Shown piece by piece: positions 25,863-34,109 of a DNA stretch of 40,894 nucleotides (positions within the stretch are counted from its first letter, which is position 1; each line of letters starts with the position of its first letter). The notes under the pieces are model-generated. The model did not search any database and had not been told where the DNA came from. It saw nothing but the letters and a program-made list of their open reading frames with translations. A program made the translations under genes and the position numbers. The stretch is from VRUE01 sp036525295 (lineage in GTDB: Bacteria; Actinomycetota; Thermoleophilia; Solirubrobacterales; 70-9). The DNA lies in assembly GCA_036525295.1 (NCBI GenBank), contig DATDAQ010000068.1, positions 1 to 40,894 of the forward strand. The letters run 5' to 3'.

Positions 25863-25957
25863 GGCGGGGGCGGGGAGCCCCTCGGCCGTCCAAATGCCGG
25901 GCTAATTAGCCCGGCATTTTGAGTATCCGCCCGCCCGAGGGGCTCCCCGCCCCCGCC
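25863..25957. repeat. Palindromic element group A, copy 2
   Basis: Perfect 23-nt arms (25863-25885 and 25935-25957) flank a 49-nt core (25886-25934) nearly identical to the core at 6135-6183. It fills almost the whole gap between two convergent genes, four bases after one stop and one base before the other. Confidence 0.9.
25892..25920. terminator. Inner hairpin of group A copy 2, bidirectional-terminator-like
   Basis: AAATGCCGGGC (25892-25902) pairs with GCCCGGCATTT (25909-25919) around TAATTA, extending to a symmetrical CTAATTAG. It lies between convergent genes, where a two-way terminator would be expected. Confidence 0.7.
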
Positions 25958-25958
25958 T

Positions 25959-26609
25959 CTAGAGCAGCTCGACGTGGAGCGAGATCGTGCTGCCGCGACT
26001 CGTGGCTGCTGCCGTCAGCTCCAGTGGTATGGCAGCTATCAACGCTGGGATGGCTACGACGAGGGTGATCAGGGCGTCCAGGCGGCGCTGCCAGGGGCGC
26101 TCGGCGTGGACTGCTTCGGCGCGGCCGAGGCGGGCTAGGGCTAGGTTGCGGCCGAAGGTGAAGCCGTTGAGGACCGTTTGCCACATCGTCGCGATGCCGG
26201 GCCCGGCCGACCAGCGGGGACCGGTGACCACCTGGTCGCGACTGGCGACGAGCCGGCGCACCGACTCGGGCGTGAACAGGTAGCGGCTGCCCGGTTCCAG
26301 CCCGGCCCAGCCGGCGCCGCCGATCCAGGCCGAGAAGCTCGCTCGGCTGGCGATCCGGATCGTCTCGCCGTCGCGCACCCGGTCAAGGGCGGCGAGGGCG
26401 CCCTGGACCCCTCCGGCGGAGCCGACGACGCCGAGGCCGCAGCTCTCGCAGCGGCTCACCGGACCCGCCAGGCCAGGCCGTGCGTCGATCCAGCCGAAGA
26501 GCGGCTCGCCGCAGGCGGGGCAGGGTGGGTTCTCGGGCCCGGCGCCCGCCTCGAGGGGGACCACGGGGGTGCGTCGCCGCCCGTCTACAGTCGCTCGCTC
26601 TGCACTCAT
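25959..26609 (-). CDS. Zinc-ribbon protein with C-terminal hydrophobic segment, function unknown
   Basis: The 216-residue protein has two CxxC pairs, CPACGEPLFG and CESCGLGVVG (about residues 29-60), forming a probable zinc ribbon. The middle part is soluble. A hydrophobic helix (LITLVVAIPALIAAIPLELTAA) lies near the C-terminus, so it may sit on the membrane. I do not recognise the family. The start MSAERATVDGRRRTPV at 26609 is 6 nt from TACGCT on the minus strand and divergent from the CBS gene. The 3' part uses more mixed codons than its neighbours. A palindromic element abuts the stop codon. Confidence 0.7.
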   Translation of the reverse strand: MSAERATVDGRRRTPVVPLEAGAGPENPPCPACGEPLFGWIDARPGLAGPVSRCESCGLGVVGSAGGVQGALAALDRVRDGETIRIASRASFSAWIGGAGWAGLEPGSRYLFTPESVRRLVASRDQVVTGPRWSAGPGIATMWQTVLNGFTFGRNLALARLGRAEAVHAERPWQRRLDALITLVVAIPALIAAIPLELTAAATSRGSTISLHVELL

Positions 26610-26614
26610 GCCGG

Positions 26615-26621
26615 TAGCGTA
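26615..26621. promoter_or_regulatory. Symmetrical bidirectional -10 (TAGCGTA)
   Basis: The plus strand reads TAGCGT, 8 nt before GTG 26629. The minus strand reads TACGCT, 6 nt before ATG 26609. The design is the same as at 23093-23099. Confidence 0.6.
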
Positions 26622-26628
26622 CGGCGCG

Positions 26629-27075
26629 GTGCAGCTGAGCGAGATCATGACCCCCGGCGTCGTTACCGCCTCGCCCGATTCGAGCGCGGTCTCGGTCGCC
26701 CGGCAGATGCGCGAGCACCGGGTCGGCTCGGTGGTCCTGGTCGACCCCGCCGGCTCTCCGGTGGCGATGGTCACCGACCGCGATCTGGCTCTGCGGGTCT
26801 TCGCCGAGGGGGTCGACGGCGCCGAGCCGGTGGCCGAGTACGCCTCGCGGCCACTGGTCTGCGGTGAACCCGCGATGGAGCTCGACGAGGCGGCGGCGCT
26901 GATGGTCCGCCACCGGGTGCGTCGCCTTCCGGTCGTCGATGCGGATAGGCTCGCCGGCATCGTCACGCTCGACGACATCGCCGTGCGCACCGGCAACCTC
27001 GAGGTCGCGCAGAAGATGACCGCGGAGGTCATCGAAGGCGCCCTGCCGCAGTTCTACTTCCACGAGCGCGGCTGA
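26629..27075 (+). CDS. Tandem CBS-domain protein
   Basis: The protein of about 148 residues has two CBS motifs: LSEIMTPGVVTASPDSSAVS with GSVVLVDPAGSPVAMVTDRD, then PAMELDEAAALMVRHRVRRL and LAGIVTLDDIAVRTG. Such pairs bind adenine nucleotides and act as sensors or regulatory subunits. There is no fused catalytic or transport domain. I favour GTG 26629 because it gives the usual VQLSEIMTPG start and lies 8 nt from TAGCGT. ATG 26608 would add seven residues and overlap the opposite gene's start codon. A membrane protein gene follows directly (stop TGA abuts its GTG), so the two are probably one operon. Confidence 0.88.
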   Translation: MQLSEIMTPGVVTASPDSSAVSVARQMREHRVGSVVLVDPAGSPVAMVTDRDLALRVFAEGVDGAEPVAEYASRPLVCGEPAMELDEAAALMVRHRVRRLPVVDADRLAGIVTLDDIAVRTGNLEVAQKMTAEVIEGALPQFYFHERG

Positions 27076-27960
27076 GTGGACTTGCAGCCGAGCAGGGAGG
27101 CCATCCTGGAGCGCGAGCGTCGCTGGGCGATGCCCGTCGCCCTGGCGACCTTCGCTGCGCTTGCGATGCTGATCGCGTCGACGATCGTGGTCAGCTCGGT
27201 CAGCGGCGACGGCGAAGCCGAGATCCTGCGCGCGGCCGACGCGCACCGCTCCGACATCGTCTTCTCCAGCATCCTCCAGGCGGTCGGGCTCGCCCTGCTC
27301 GTGTTCCCCCTGGTGTTCCTGTTTCGCGCCGCCCAGGCCCGCAGCGAGCGGGTGCGCCCGCAACTGATCGGCCTCGTCGTCGCTGCGCCGCTCTTCCTCG
27401 CCGGGGGAGCGCTGTGCAACGCCATCGCCACCAACGAGGCGGCCAAGGAATTCGTCGACGGCAAGGCAAGCGCCGACCTCAGCGTCAAGGAAGCGACCCG
27501 GGAATGCGTCTCGGACCGCGGCGACGACAAGACCCAGTTTCGTGAGGACTTCGGCAGCGGCCGCGCCGCGGTCGGCGAGTGCGCGTCCGAAAATGTCGAA
27601 GACGACGCCGCCACCAACGCCGTTGCCGACGCCGGCGTCCGCGGCCTCGCCACCGGCCTCAGCCTCGGCGGCCGGCTCGGCCTCGCCTTCGCCCTCGTCT
27701 ACAGCTGCCTCTGGGCGATGCGAACCGGCCTGCTGACCCGCTTCTGGGGCTCGCTCGGGATGGCGCTCGGCATCGCCGCCCTGCTGCTGCTGATCCAGTT
27801 CACCCTGCTCTGGTTCCTCTACTTCGCCCTCCTGGCCGCCGGCTGGGTGCCGGGAGGCAGACCCCCGGCCTGGGCGGCCGGTGAAGCGATCCCCTGGCCG
27901 ACCCCGGGGGAGAAAGCCGCCGGCGAACTCGAGCCTAAGCCCGAGGATCCGGCGGAGTAG
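27076..27960 (+). CDS. Multi-pass membrane protein of unknown function
   Basis: The 294-residue protein has about five or six predicted helices: PVALATFAALAMLIASTIVV, SILQAVGLALLVFPLVFLF, LIGLVVAAPLFLAGGALC, GGRLGLAFALVYSCLWAM, and a long pair GMALGIAALLLLIQFTLLWF with LYFALLAAGW. An acidic loop (about 120-175) with two cysteines (ATRECVSD, GECASEN) lies between helices three and four and may be outside the cell. The tail is Pro/Glu-rich. No family recognised. It follows the CBS gene without a gap and may be its partner. Its last 26 bases overlap the convergent thyX end. Confidence 0.75.
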   Translation: MDLQPSREAILERERRWAMPVALATFAALAMLIASTIVVSSVSGDGEAEILRAADAHRSDIVFSSILQAVGLALLVFPLVFLFRAAQARSERVRPQLIGLVVAAPLFLAGGALCNAIATNEAAKEFVDGKASADLSVKEATRECVSDRGDDKTQFREDFGSGRAAVGECASENVEDDAATNAVADAGVRGLATGLSLGGRLGLAFALVYSCLWAMRTGLLTRFWGSLGMALGIAALLLLIQFTLLWFLYFALLAAGWVPGGRPPAWAAGEAIPWPTPGEKAAGELEPKPEDPAE

Positions 27961-29542
27961 CTGCTGCGGCGCGCTTGCGCTGGGTGCGGATCTCGCTGAG
28001 GATCCGCTCCAAGCGGGGCTCCTGTGAGGTGTCGACGAAGCTCATCGCCCCGGCGACTCCGGGGTGGATCGCCTCGATCCGCTCGTGCATCGCCTGCGCC
28101 ACCGCGCGGTAGGTGGGGTGCCCCTCGCGGCCGGAGCGCAGCTCGATCAGGTGCATCGCCTCGCGCGCGTTGAGGTCGAGCGTGTAGCGGATCCGGTAGG
28201 CGAGGCTGAGCGCGTAGGGCGCCTGCTCGGGCGTGCCCGCGGCGACGAGCCGCTCGTACTCGCCGCGCGAGACCTCCAGCGCCCGCTCGAACTCGTCTCC
28301 GGCGCCGGCTTCGCGCACCTCCTCGGGCACTCCGGCACCCAGGTCCGGCCCCAGTCGCTGCCACTGGCAGGTCAGCATGCGGTGGCGCTGCAGGTCGCGG
28401 AAGGCACCGTAGTCGGAGACGATCTCGAAGCGGTAGCGCAGCGCCTCGAAGCCGCGGCCGGGGCGGTGGCGGCGGTTGCGCCGCTCACCCACCATCGCGC
28501 CGAGCAGCTCGGCCCGCTCGCTGCGGTCGAGCACGTCGATGCGGGCGAGGATCTCGGTCTCGGGCACCGCGGCCGACTCGAAGAGGCAGGAGGCGAGCAG
28601 GTCCTCTTCGCTGCCGTCGACGTGGACCAGCTCGACCGAGGGCGTCGCCTCACCGGCGTCGCGCCGGTCGAGGCCCAGCCGCGAGACCCACCGCTCGGTG
28701 CGCTCGCGGCGCTGCTGCAGGTAGCCGATCCACTCGCCGCCGCGGTCGGGCCGCTCGACCCGTGAGACGAAGCTCGGCATCACCTGCTTCAGCTCCTCCA
28801 GGATCATGCCGCCGTACTCGCGCGCCTCGGGCAGGGGCGAGGCCATCAGCCTCAGGATCAGCTGCTCGTATGCCTGGCCGGAGGCGTAGATGCCGACGTG
28901 GCTGAGGGTCGCTGCGGGGAGCAGGCCGCGCAGGAGGTCGAGCGCCTTGGCCTTGATCGAGCGCCGCCAGGGCCCCTCCGGTTCGCCGTCCCCGCGCGGC
29001 CAGCGCTCCGCCGCCCACGCCTCGACCCGCACCAGCGAGCGCGAGTAGATCGCGAAGAGCTCGTCCATCGCGGTGGCGAACTCGGGCCCTAGGTCGTCGC
29101 CGCGGTAGTAGCGGTAGCCGCCATCGGGCAGCGGCACGTCGTAGGGGATGTAGCGGGTCGACTGCTCCAGGTAGGCGGCGAGGCGGCCGCGCTGCAGCTG
29201 CTTGGTGAGGATGTTAGAGACGAACTCGCAGGCGACGTGGGCGCCGCCCACTTGGGCGATCGAGTCGTCGCCGTAGCCGACGAAGACGCGCTCGTAGAGC
29301 CCCGCCGCGCGCTCGCCCTCGGCCCCGTCGAAGGGCCGCACCCCATCCGCCGCGTCCTCCGCGAACTCCTCCAGGTAGAGCCGCCGCACCGTCCCCGAAT
29401 ACCGTGAATAGCGGGCAAAAAGCGCCCCCTTCACTGTCTCCGGCAGATTGACCAGCGCGAACACCGGCCGGTCCAGGTTGGTGAAGTGAGGGGCGAGCAG
29501 CGCCCGCTCCTCAGCGGTGAAGTCCTCGACCGGGTAGCGCAC
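27935..29542 (-). CDS. thyX: Tandem-domain flavin-dependent thymidylate synthase (ThyX-like)
   Basis: At 535 residues it is about twice the usual ThyX length and contains two ThyX-like halves. The N-terminal half has QRGRLAAYLEQSTRYI (117-132), where the family usually has an RHR motif followed by a QSxRY stretch: here the histidine is replaced by glycine but QSTRY is kept. It also has a degenerate LLPAATLSHVGIYASGQAYEQL. The C-terminal half keeps RHR (386-388 in FRDLQRHRMLTCQWQRLG) and an intact NAREAMHLIELRSGREGHPTYR, but lacks QSxRY. ThyX makes dTMP from dUMP with methylene-folate, FAD and NADPH, and its active sites form between subunits, so the halves may complement each other. The GTG start lies 6 nt after TACGAT. 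Confidence 0.88.
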   Translation of the reverse strand: MRYPVEDFTAEERALLAPHFTNLDRPVFALVNLPETVKGALFARYSRYSGTVRRLYLEEFAEDAADGVRPFDGAEGERAAGLYERVFVGYGDDSIAQVGGAHVACEFVSNILTKQLQRGRLAAYLEQSTRYIPYDVPLPDGGYRYYRGDDLGPEFATAMDELFAIYSRSLVRVEAWAAERWPRGDGEPEGPWRRSIKAKALDLLRGLLPAATLSHVGIYASGQAYEQLILRLMASPLPEAREYGGMILEELKQVMPSFVSRVERPDRGGEWIGYLQQRRERTERWVSRLGLDRRDAGEATPSVELVHVDGSEEDLLASCLFESAAVPETEILARIDVLDRSERAELLGAMVGERRNRRHRPGRGFEALRYRFEIVSDYGAFRDLQRHRMLTCQWQRLGPDLGAGVPEEVREAGAGDEFERALEVSRGEYERLVAAGTPEQAPYALSLAYRIRYTLDLNAREAMHLIELRSGREGHPTYRAVAQAMHERIEAIHPGVAGAMSFVDTSQEPRLERILSEIRTQRKRAAAATPPDPRA

Positions 29543-29548
29543 CGGCGC

Positions 29549-29554
29549 ATCGTA
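29549..29554 (-). promoter_or_regulatory. Predicted -10 of thyX
   Basis: TACGAT on the minus strand lies 6 nt from the GTG at 29542, consistent with a leaderless mRNA. An ATG at 29550 overlaps this element and is out of frame. Confidence 0.55.
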
Positions 29555-29588
29555 GCCGCGCTCCCGGCGGGCTCTGGCCGGGACCCTC

Positions 29589-29975
29589 TTATGCGCCCTC
29601 GATCAATTCGAGAGCGCGTTTACGGGCGGGCCGCAGTTTCGGTTTCTTGTCGACGAAATCCAGTGCATCCAGCGCCTGGCGGGCGGGGGCGTTGAGGGAG
29701 CGGTGCTTTCCGCCCAAGTAGCCGATCGAGACAATCGCCGTGGCCTGTGTCGCTTCGCCTACCTCCGTGTTCATCTCGGCTCCGCCTCGACCGTTCGCGA
29801 TGGGGACAAGCTCGGCAAGCAGCTTGGAGAGCTGGACGTCGATCTCGACTCGTTGTGCCTTTGACTTCAGTCTGTACTCGAAGGCCGCCAAGCCTCCACC
29901 GGCTGCGGCAAGCAGGGCAGCCATAGCCCCCACAAAGGGTGTGATGTCACTCAGCGAAGCAACCGCGATAGTCAC
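29589..29975 (-). CDS. Hypothetical protein with N-terminal membrane helix
   Basis: The 128-residue protein starts with GTG and a hydrophobic N-terminus (TIAVASLSDITPFVGAMAAL, then LAAAGGGLAAFEY), a likely single anchor. The soluble part (KAQRVEIDVQLSKLLAELVP, NAPARQALDALDFVD) is helical. No family recognised, though it resembles small anchored proteins with DUF-type helical tails. GATACT lies 6 nt upstream of the start. Codon use is less strongly GC-ending than in the neighbouring thyX gene. Confidence 0.65.
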   Translation of the reverse strand: MTIAVASLSDITPFVGAMAALLAAAGGGLAAFEYRLKSKAQRVEIDVQLSKLLAELVPIANGRGGAEMNTEVGEATQATAIVSIGYLGGKHRSLNAPARQALDALDFVDKKPKLRPARKRALELIEGA

Positions 29976-30006
29976 CGGGCGAGTATCTCGGAGCGGAAGG
30001 ACGCCG

Positions 30007-30354
30007 CTACCTGGGGGGTTTCGCCATCAGCTCGACACGGTGGCCCCCGGGTGCGATCGCCTCGGCGCGCTGGGAGTCCCAGCGTTCGCGCTTGTCGGCG
30101 ACCTCGAAGCCGCTGTCCCGAAGGCGTTCCAGTGTCCGCTCGAAATCAGGCACGACTATCGCGATGTGACCAGCCCCTGGCGTCGGCGATTCGGCGTGCT
30201 TCAGGTGGATCTGCGTGCCCCCGCGCTCGAACCAGGTGAACTCGGCGGCGAGGTCCACCGGCGGCCTGACCTCGGCGAAACCGACCATGACCCAGAACTC
30301 GGTCGCACGGCCGAGCTCGGCGGGCATTACCTCGAGTGTCGCGTGGTGGAGCAT
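30007..30354 (-). CDS. VOC (glyoxalase/dioxygenase superfamily) protein
   Basis: The 115-residue protein has the paired beta-alpha-beta-beta-beta pattern: MLHHATLEVMP, ATEFWVMVGFAEV, TQIHLKHAES, GAGHIAIVVPDFERTLERLR and APGGHRVELM. Histidine and glutamate positions (HHATLEV, GHIAIV, HRVELM) could bind a metal. The substrate is unknown. Its ATG overlaps the nitrilase stop by one base (TGATG), so it is translated in the same operon and may act on the same compound. Confidence 0.85.
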   Translation of the reverse strand: MLHHATLEVMPAELGRATEFWVMVGFAEVRPPVDLAAEFTWFERGGTQIHLKHAESPTPGAGHIAIVVPDFERTLERLRDSGFEVADKRERWDSQRAEAIAPGGHRVELMAKPPR

Positions 30355-31265
30355 CAGGGGTCGCGCACTTGCGGTGCCAGTACGTCCTCGCGGCTGTAGT
30401 GCCCGGCGGAGTCGAACCAGCGCTTGGCGTGGAGGCCGATGCGCAGGTCGCAGTCGGCGGCGACGATCCCCTCCTCGCCGTAGAGAGGGCCCGCAATCAC
30501 CTTTCCCGCGGCAGGCTCGACGATTGCCGCACCGCCGTTGCCGAAGACGTCCTTGCCCTGCGGCAACGGCGCCGGAAAGTCGTCTGGGAAAGCCGCCGCC
30601 GGGATGTACTGCGGCGCCGATACGACGAAGGCACCGGACTCGATCGCTATGTGACGCATGCTCGCCAGCCACCCGTCGCTGTCGTCGGCGGTGGGAGCAA
30701 GCCAAATCTGCGGCCCGCTCCGATAGACGGCGTAGCGGGCGAGCGGCATCCGGTTCTCCCAGCAGATCAGCCCGCCGATCCGTCCCAGCGGGGTTTGCGC
30801 GACCTCGAGATCGTCGCCGGCGCCGACTCCGTGGAAGAGACGCTCGTGCTGGGTGGGCATCAACTTCCGGTGCCGCCAGACCACACCCTCGGGACCGATC
30901 AGCACGACCGTGTTGTAGAGGGATCCCGGCCGCTGCAGCTCACGCTCGTTGATGCCGATCGCGCAATGCATGTCCTTCGCGGCGCACACCGAGGCCAGGC
31001 GATCGACGAGCGGGCCGGGAATCTCAACCGAGTTTGCCCAGAGCTGCTCCCAGAACTCGTCCCAGCCGGCGAACGAGGCAGCGTCCTTCGCCCAGACGCC
31101 GGAGGGATAGAGGGGCACGAAGGTCTCGGGGAAGACGGCCAGCTGGACCCCCTCCGCGGCGGCCTGCTCCAGCAGGCCGACCGCCTTCTCGATCGTCGCC
31201 TCGGCGTTGAGAATCACCGGTGTGGCCTGGATCGCTGCGACTCGCACGGTCGGGAACTCGGTCAT
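30354..31265 (-). CDS. Nitrilase (carbon-nitrogen hydrolase family)
   Basis: The 303-residue protein has the catalytic triad of nitrilases: E47 in LAVFPETFVP, K134 in WRHRKLMPT and C168 in GGLICWENRMPL. The length and the ICWEN context fit true nitrilases (branch 1, nitrile to acid and ammonia) rather than amidases. The N-terminus VRVAAIQATPVILN is typical. The start ATG at 31265 is 7 nt after TATCCT (minus strand). A VOC protein gene overlaps its end. Confidence 0.92.
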   Translation of the reverse strand: MTEFPTVRVAAIQATPVILNAEATIEKAVGLLEQAAAEGVQLAVFPETFVPLYPSGVWAKDAASFAGWDEFWEQLWANSVEIPGPLVDRLASVCAAKDMHCAIGINERELQRPGSLYNTVVLIGPEGVVWRHRKLMPTQHERLFHGVGAGDDLEVAQTPLGRIGGLICWENRMPLARYAVYRSGPQIWLAPTADDSDGWLASMRHIAIESGAFVVSAPQYIPAAAFPDDFPAPLPQGKDVFGNGGAAIVEPAAGKVIAGPLYGEEGIVAADCDLRIGLHAKRWFDSAGHYSREDVLAPQVRDP

Positions 31266-31272
31266 GAGACAC

Positions 31273-31278
31273 AGGATA
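31273..31278 (-). promoter_or_regulatory. Predicted -10 of the nitrilase operon
   Basis: TATCCT on the minus strand, 7 nt from the ATG at 31265. It lies in the 45-bp gap after the AEC carrier gene, so the nitrilase operon is probably transcribed separately. Confidence 0.55.
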
Positions 31279-31310
31279 GGAACCTGCCCGAAAAGGAGTC
31301 CCTCCTCGGC

Positions 31311-32234
31311 TCAGAGCAGCAGCGAGACCAGTGCCGCGCCGACGACTATCGCGGTCGACCAGGTGACCGCCTCGGCGGTGATCTCCATGTCGAGCCCATA
31401 GGCGTGGGCGATGACCAGGGAGTTGAGGCCCGACGGCATCGCCGAGAGCAGGCGGTAGGCGGCGGGGAGGTCGATCAGCGGCGCCGCGAGCAGCATCAAC
31501 AGGGCGGGGACTACCGCGAGGCGGGTGACTATCGTGAGGGCGACCGGGCGGGTCATCGGCGGTGGCATCGGCAGCTCGCCGTGCTCGGCGTTCTCGGCCA
31601 GGGTGGCGCCGACGGCGAAGAAGCCGATCGGCAGGATCGCCACGATCAGGGCCTGGGAGACGTCGACGAGGACGTCGGGCGCCAGCTCCTGGGGGGCGAG
31701 CAGGCCGAGGATCGCCGCGTAGAGCGGCGGGTTGCGGGTGAAGAAGGCGCCCACCCGCTGGCGCGGGGTTTCGCCGGCCTTGGTGCCGAAGGCCGCCCCG
31801 ACGGCGAAGGCGCCCAGCAGTAGGCAAGGACCGGTGACGAGGACGTCGTAGAGCACCGCGGTGGGGAGCTCCTCGCGGCCGAGCAGCGCCACAGTCAGCG
31901 GGTAGCCGAGATAGCCGGTGTTGACGCTGAGCACGCAGCAGACCACGGCGCCGACCTGGAAGCGGGCCAGCTTCAGCACCCGGCTCGCGACCCACCAGGC
32001 GAGCAGGGCGCCGAGCGAGGAGGCGACGATCCCCAGCGCAAGCCCTATCCCGTGGTCGACGTCGATCGAGCTGGCGGCGATGTTGAAGAAGATCACCGGC
32101 GGCAGCAGCACGTAGAGCATCAGCGTCAGCGACCGCCGCGCCGCCTGCGCCGCCCCGGCCGGCCAACGCTTCTCCGCCCCGACGCCGATGGCGACAGCGA
32201 GCACAATCGCGACAGTTGTCAGCAGAACCCCCAC
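31311..32234 (-). CDS. AEC-family transporter (auxin efflux carrier-like)
   Basis: The 307-residue membrane protein has about ten predicted helices. Motifs of the AEC family are present: LMLYVLLPPVIFFNIAASS in the first half, SVNTGYLGYPLTVALLG, then ILPIGFFAVGATLAEN and SAMPSGLNSLVIAHAYGLD in the second half. Bacterial members export or import dicarboxylates such as malate and malonate; the substrate here is unknown. The GTG start is 7 nt after AAGGGT on the minus strand (32246-32241), a possible but imperfect -10. It lies upstream of the nitrilase on the same strand. Confidence 0.88.
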   Translation of the reverse strand: MGVLLTTVAIVLAVAIGVGAEKRWPAGAAQAARRSLTLMLYVLLPPVIFFNIAASSIDVDHGIGLALGIVASSLGALLAWWVASRVLKLARFQVGAVVCCVLSVNTGYLGYPLTVALLGREELPTAVLYDVLVTGPCLLLGAFAVGAAFGTKAGETPRQRVGAFFTRNPPLYAAILGLLAPQELAPDVLVDVSQALIVAILPIGFFAVGATLAENAEHGELPMPPPMTRPVALTIVTRLAVVPALLMLLAAPLIDLPAAYRLLSAMPSGLNSLVIAHAYGLDMEITAEAVTWSTAIVVGAALVSLLL

Positions 32235-32265
32235 GGCCGGGACCCTTTCAGCTCACAAAGAGAGG

Positions 32266-32318
32266 CGGCTCTACCGTGAACACCTCTCGCGGCGACAGGA
32301 CCCGCCGCGCCAGAGCCG
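32266..32318. repeat. Palindromic element group B after the acyl-CoA synthetase gene
   Basis: Outer stem CGGCTCT (32266-32272) pairs with AGAGCCG (32312-32318). Inner stem CGCGGC (32288-32293) pairs with GCCGCG (32304-32309) around the loop GACAGGACCC. The 13-mer CGACAGGACCCGC is at 32293-32305. The element ends one base before the stop codon of the acyl-CoA synthetase gene (32319), where it could act as a 3'-end hairpin. Confidence 0.7.
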
Positions 32319-34109
32319 TCAGTCAGCGGAGTACAGCGCCTCGATCTCTGCGTCGTACTTGCGTTCTATGGGGCGGCGCTTCAGCTTCATGGTTGGCGTC
32401 AGCTCCTCGCCGCCCGGCTCCCACTCGCCGGGGATGATCTTGTGGCGCTTGATCTGCTCGACTCGGGAGAGGCGCTGGTTGGCCTCCTCGACCGCGGCGG
32501 CGACCTCCTCGGCGATCGCCGGGTCGTCCTCCGCCGCTCCCCGCATCGCCAGCGTTTCGAGGTCGAGGGTGATCAGCGCCACGTTGTAGGGGCGGCTGTC
32601 GCCGATCGCCACCACTTGGGCGACCACGGTCGAGGCCGCCTTCACCTTGGCCTCGATGTTGGCCGGCGACATGTTCTTGCCCCCGGCGTTGATGATCAGC
32701 TCCTTCTTGCGGTCGACGATCCGCAGGTATCCCTGCTCGTCGAATTCGCCGACGTCGCCGGTCAACAGCCAGCCGTCCTCGGTGAAGGTCTCCGCCGTCT
32801 TCTCCGGCATGTTGCGGTAGCCGGGCATCACTTGCGGGCCGCGCACCATCACCTCGCCGTCGTCGGCCAGCGTCACTTCCACGCCGGGGACCGGCGACCC
32901 GACCGTTCCCGGTCGTATCCCGCCGGGCGGGTTGAGGGTCGTAACCGCGCTGGTCTCCGACATGCCCCAGGTCTCGCAGATCTCGATCCCCATCGCGAGG
33001 AAGAACTCGAGCACCTCGGGCGGCGTCGGCGCGGCGCCGACGATGAACGATTCGACCTCGTCGAGGCCCAGCGCCTGGCGGATCTTGGAGAAGACCAGCT
33101 CGTCGGCTTTCTCCCACTCGGCCTGAAGGGCGTCGGGAATGTCGCCCTCCATGTAGGCGGCGACCTTGCGTCGGCCGATCTCCATCGCCCACTCGGCCGC
33201 CTTGCGTTTCTCCGGGTCCTGCTCGGCTGCCATCGCGCCCTCGAGCATGGCCTTGAGTTTCTCCCAGATGCGCGGCACTCCACCCCAGGCGGTCGGCTTC
33301 ACCTCGATCGAGTAGGCGACCATCTCGCGCGGATTGGGGCAGCAGTACACGGTGGAGCCATAGATCATCTGCGCGTACAGTCCTGCCCAGCGATCGGCGA
33401 TGTGGGCTGTGGGCAGGAAGGAGATGCCGCGCCCGCCCGGCGCGACCGGCCGCACCTGGTCGGTGGCGCGCCAGACCGCGAGCATGTTGGCGTGGGTGAG
33501 CTGTACCCCCTTGGGCGGTCCTGTGGTGCCGGAGGTGTAGATCAGGCAGAGCACGTCGTCGGGCTCGACGGCGCGCCAGGCGGCCTCGAAGTCGAAGCCG
33601 GGGTCGCCCATCGCCTCCAGCTCCTCGATCGAGATCGTCCCCTCCGGCGCCTCGCCATCGACGACCACGACGTGCTCGAGGCTCTCGACCTTCTCGCGGA
33701 CAGAGAGCACGAGGTCGAGGAAGGCCTGCTCGGTGACCATCACCCGGTTGCCGGCGTCGGCGACGACGTACTCCACCTGCTCGGGAGAAGAGGTGTTGTA
33801 GACCGAGAAGCAGGTCGCCCCGGCGTGCATAGCGCCGCAATCGGTGAGGTGCAGCGAGGGCCGGTTGACGAGCATGAAGCCGACCGTGTCGCCGCGCCCC
33901 ACACCAAGCTCCGCCAAGCCCGCCGCACGGCGACGGACCGTCTCCGCGTACTCCCCGAAGCTCGCCTCGTAGTCGCTGTCCTTCAGCCGCAGCGCCGGGT
34001 GATCGGCCCACTCGGCAGCGGTGATCTGGAACGCCTCGCACATCGTCGTGGCGGAAAGGGCCCCGGGCCGGGCGCTCGCCTCGGCCGGCGCGGTCTCGAC
34101 TGGCTCCAC
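32319..34109 (-). CDS. Long-chain acyl-CoA synthetase (AMP-forming, FadD15-like)
   Basis: The 596-residue ligase activates fatty acids to acyl-AMP and then acyl-CoA. Motifs: YTSGTTGPPKG (residues 191-201), FLPTAHIADRWAG, GVPRIWEKL, ICETWGMSETSAVTT, DGWLLTGDVGEFDEQGYL, and IVDRKKELIINAGGKNMSP. These are typical of long-chain synthetases of the FadD15 type. The longer open frame upstream is not needed: GGAGGAG lies about 7 nt before GTG 34109. TATGGT further upstream (minus strand) could be the -10. It is one of several acyl-CoA genes in the window. Confidence 0.94.
   Translation of the reverse strand: MEPVETAPAEASARPGALSATTMCEAFQITAAEWADHPALRLKDSDYEASFGEYAETVRRRAAGLAELGVGRGDTVGFMLVNRPSLHLTDCGAMHAGATCFSVYNTSSPEQVEYVVADAGNRVMVTEQAFLDLVLSVREKVESLEHVVVVDGEAPEGTISIEELEAMGDPGFDFEAAWRAVEPDDVLCLIYTSGTTGPPKGVQLTHANMLAVWRATDQVRPVAPGGRGISFLPTAHIADRWAGLYAQMIYGSTVYCCPNPREMVAYSIEVKPTAWGGVPRIWEKLKAMLEGAMAAEQDPEKRKAAEWAMEIGRRKVAAYMEGDIPDALQAEWEKADELVFSKIRQALGLDEVESFIVGAAPTPPEVLEFFLAMGIEICETWGMSETSAVTTLNPPGGIRPGTVGSPVPGVEVTLADDGEVMVRGPQVMPGYRNMPEKTAETFTEDGWLLTGDVGEFDEQGYLRIVDRKKELIINAGGKNMSPANIEAKVKAASTVVAQVVAIGDSRPYNVALITLDLETLAMRGAAEDDPAIAEEVAAAVEEANQRLSRVEQIKRHKIIPGEWEPGGEELTPTMKLKRRPIERKYDAEIEALYSAD

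Noticed and set aside
29576..32246. 12-mer GGCCGGGACCCT at 29576-29587 and 32235-32246
   Set aside because: Two occurrences near gene starts in a GC-rich sequence are weak evidence of a shared operator; the surrounding bases differ.
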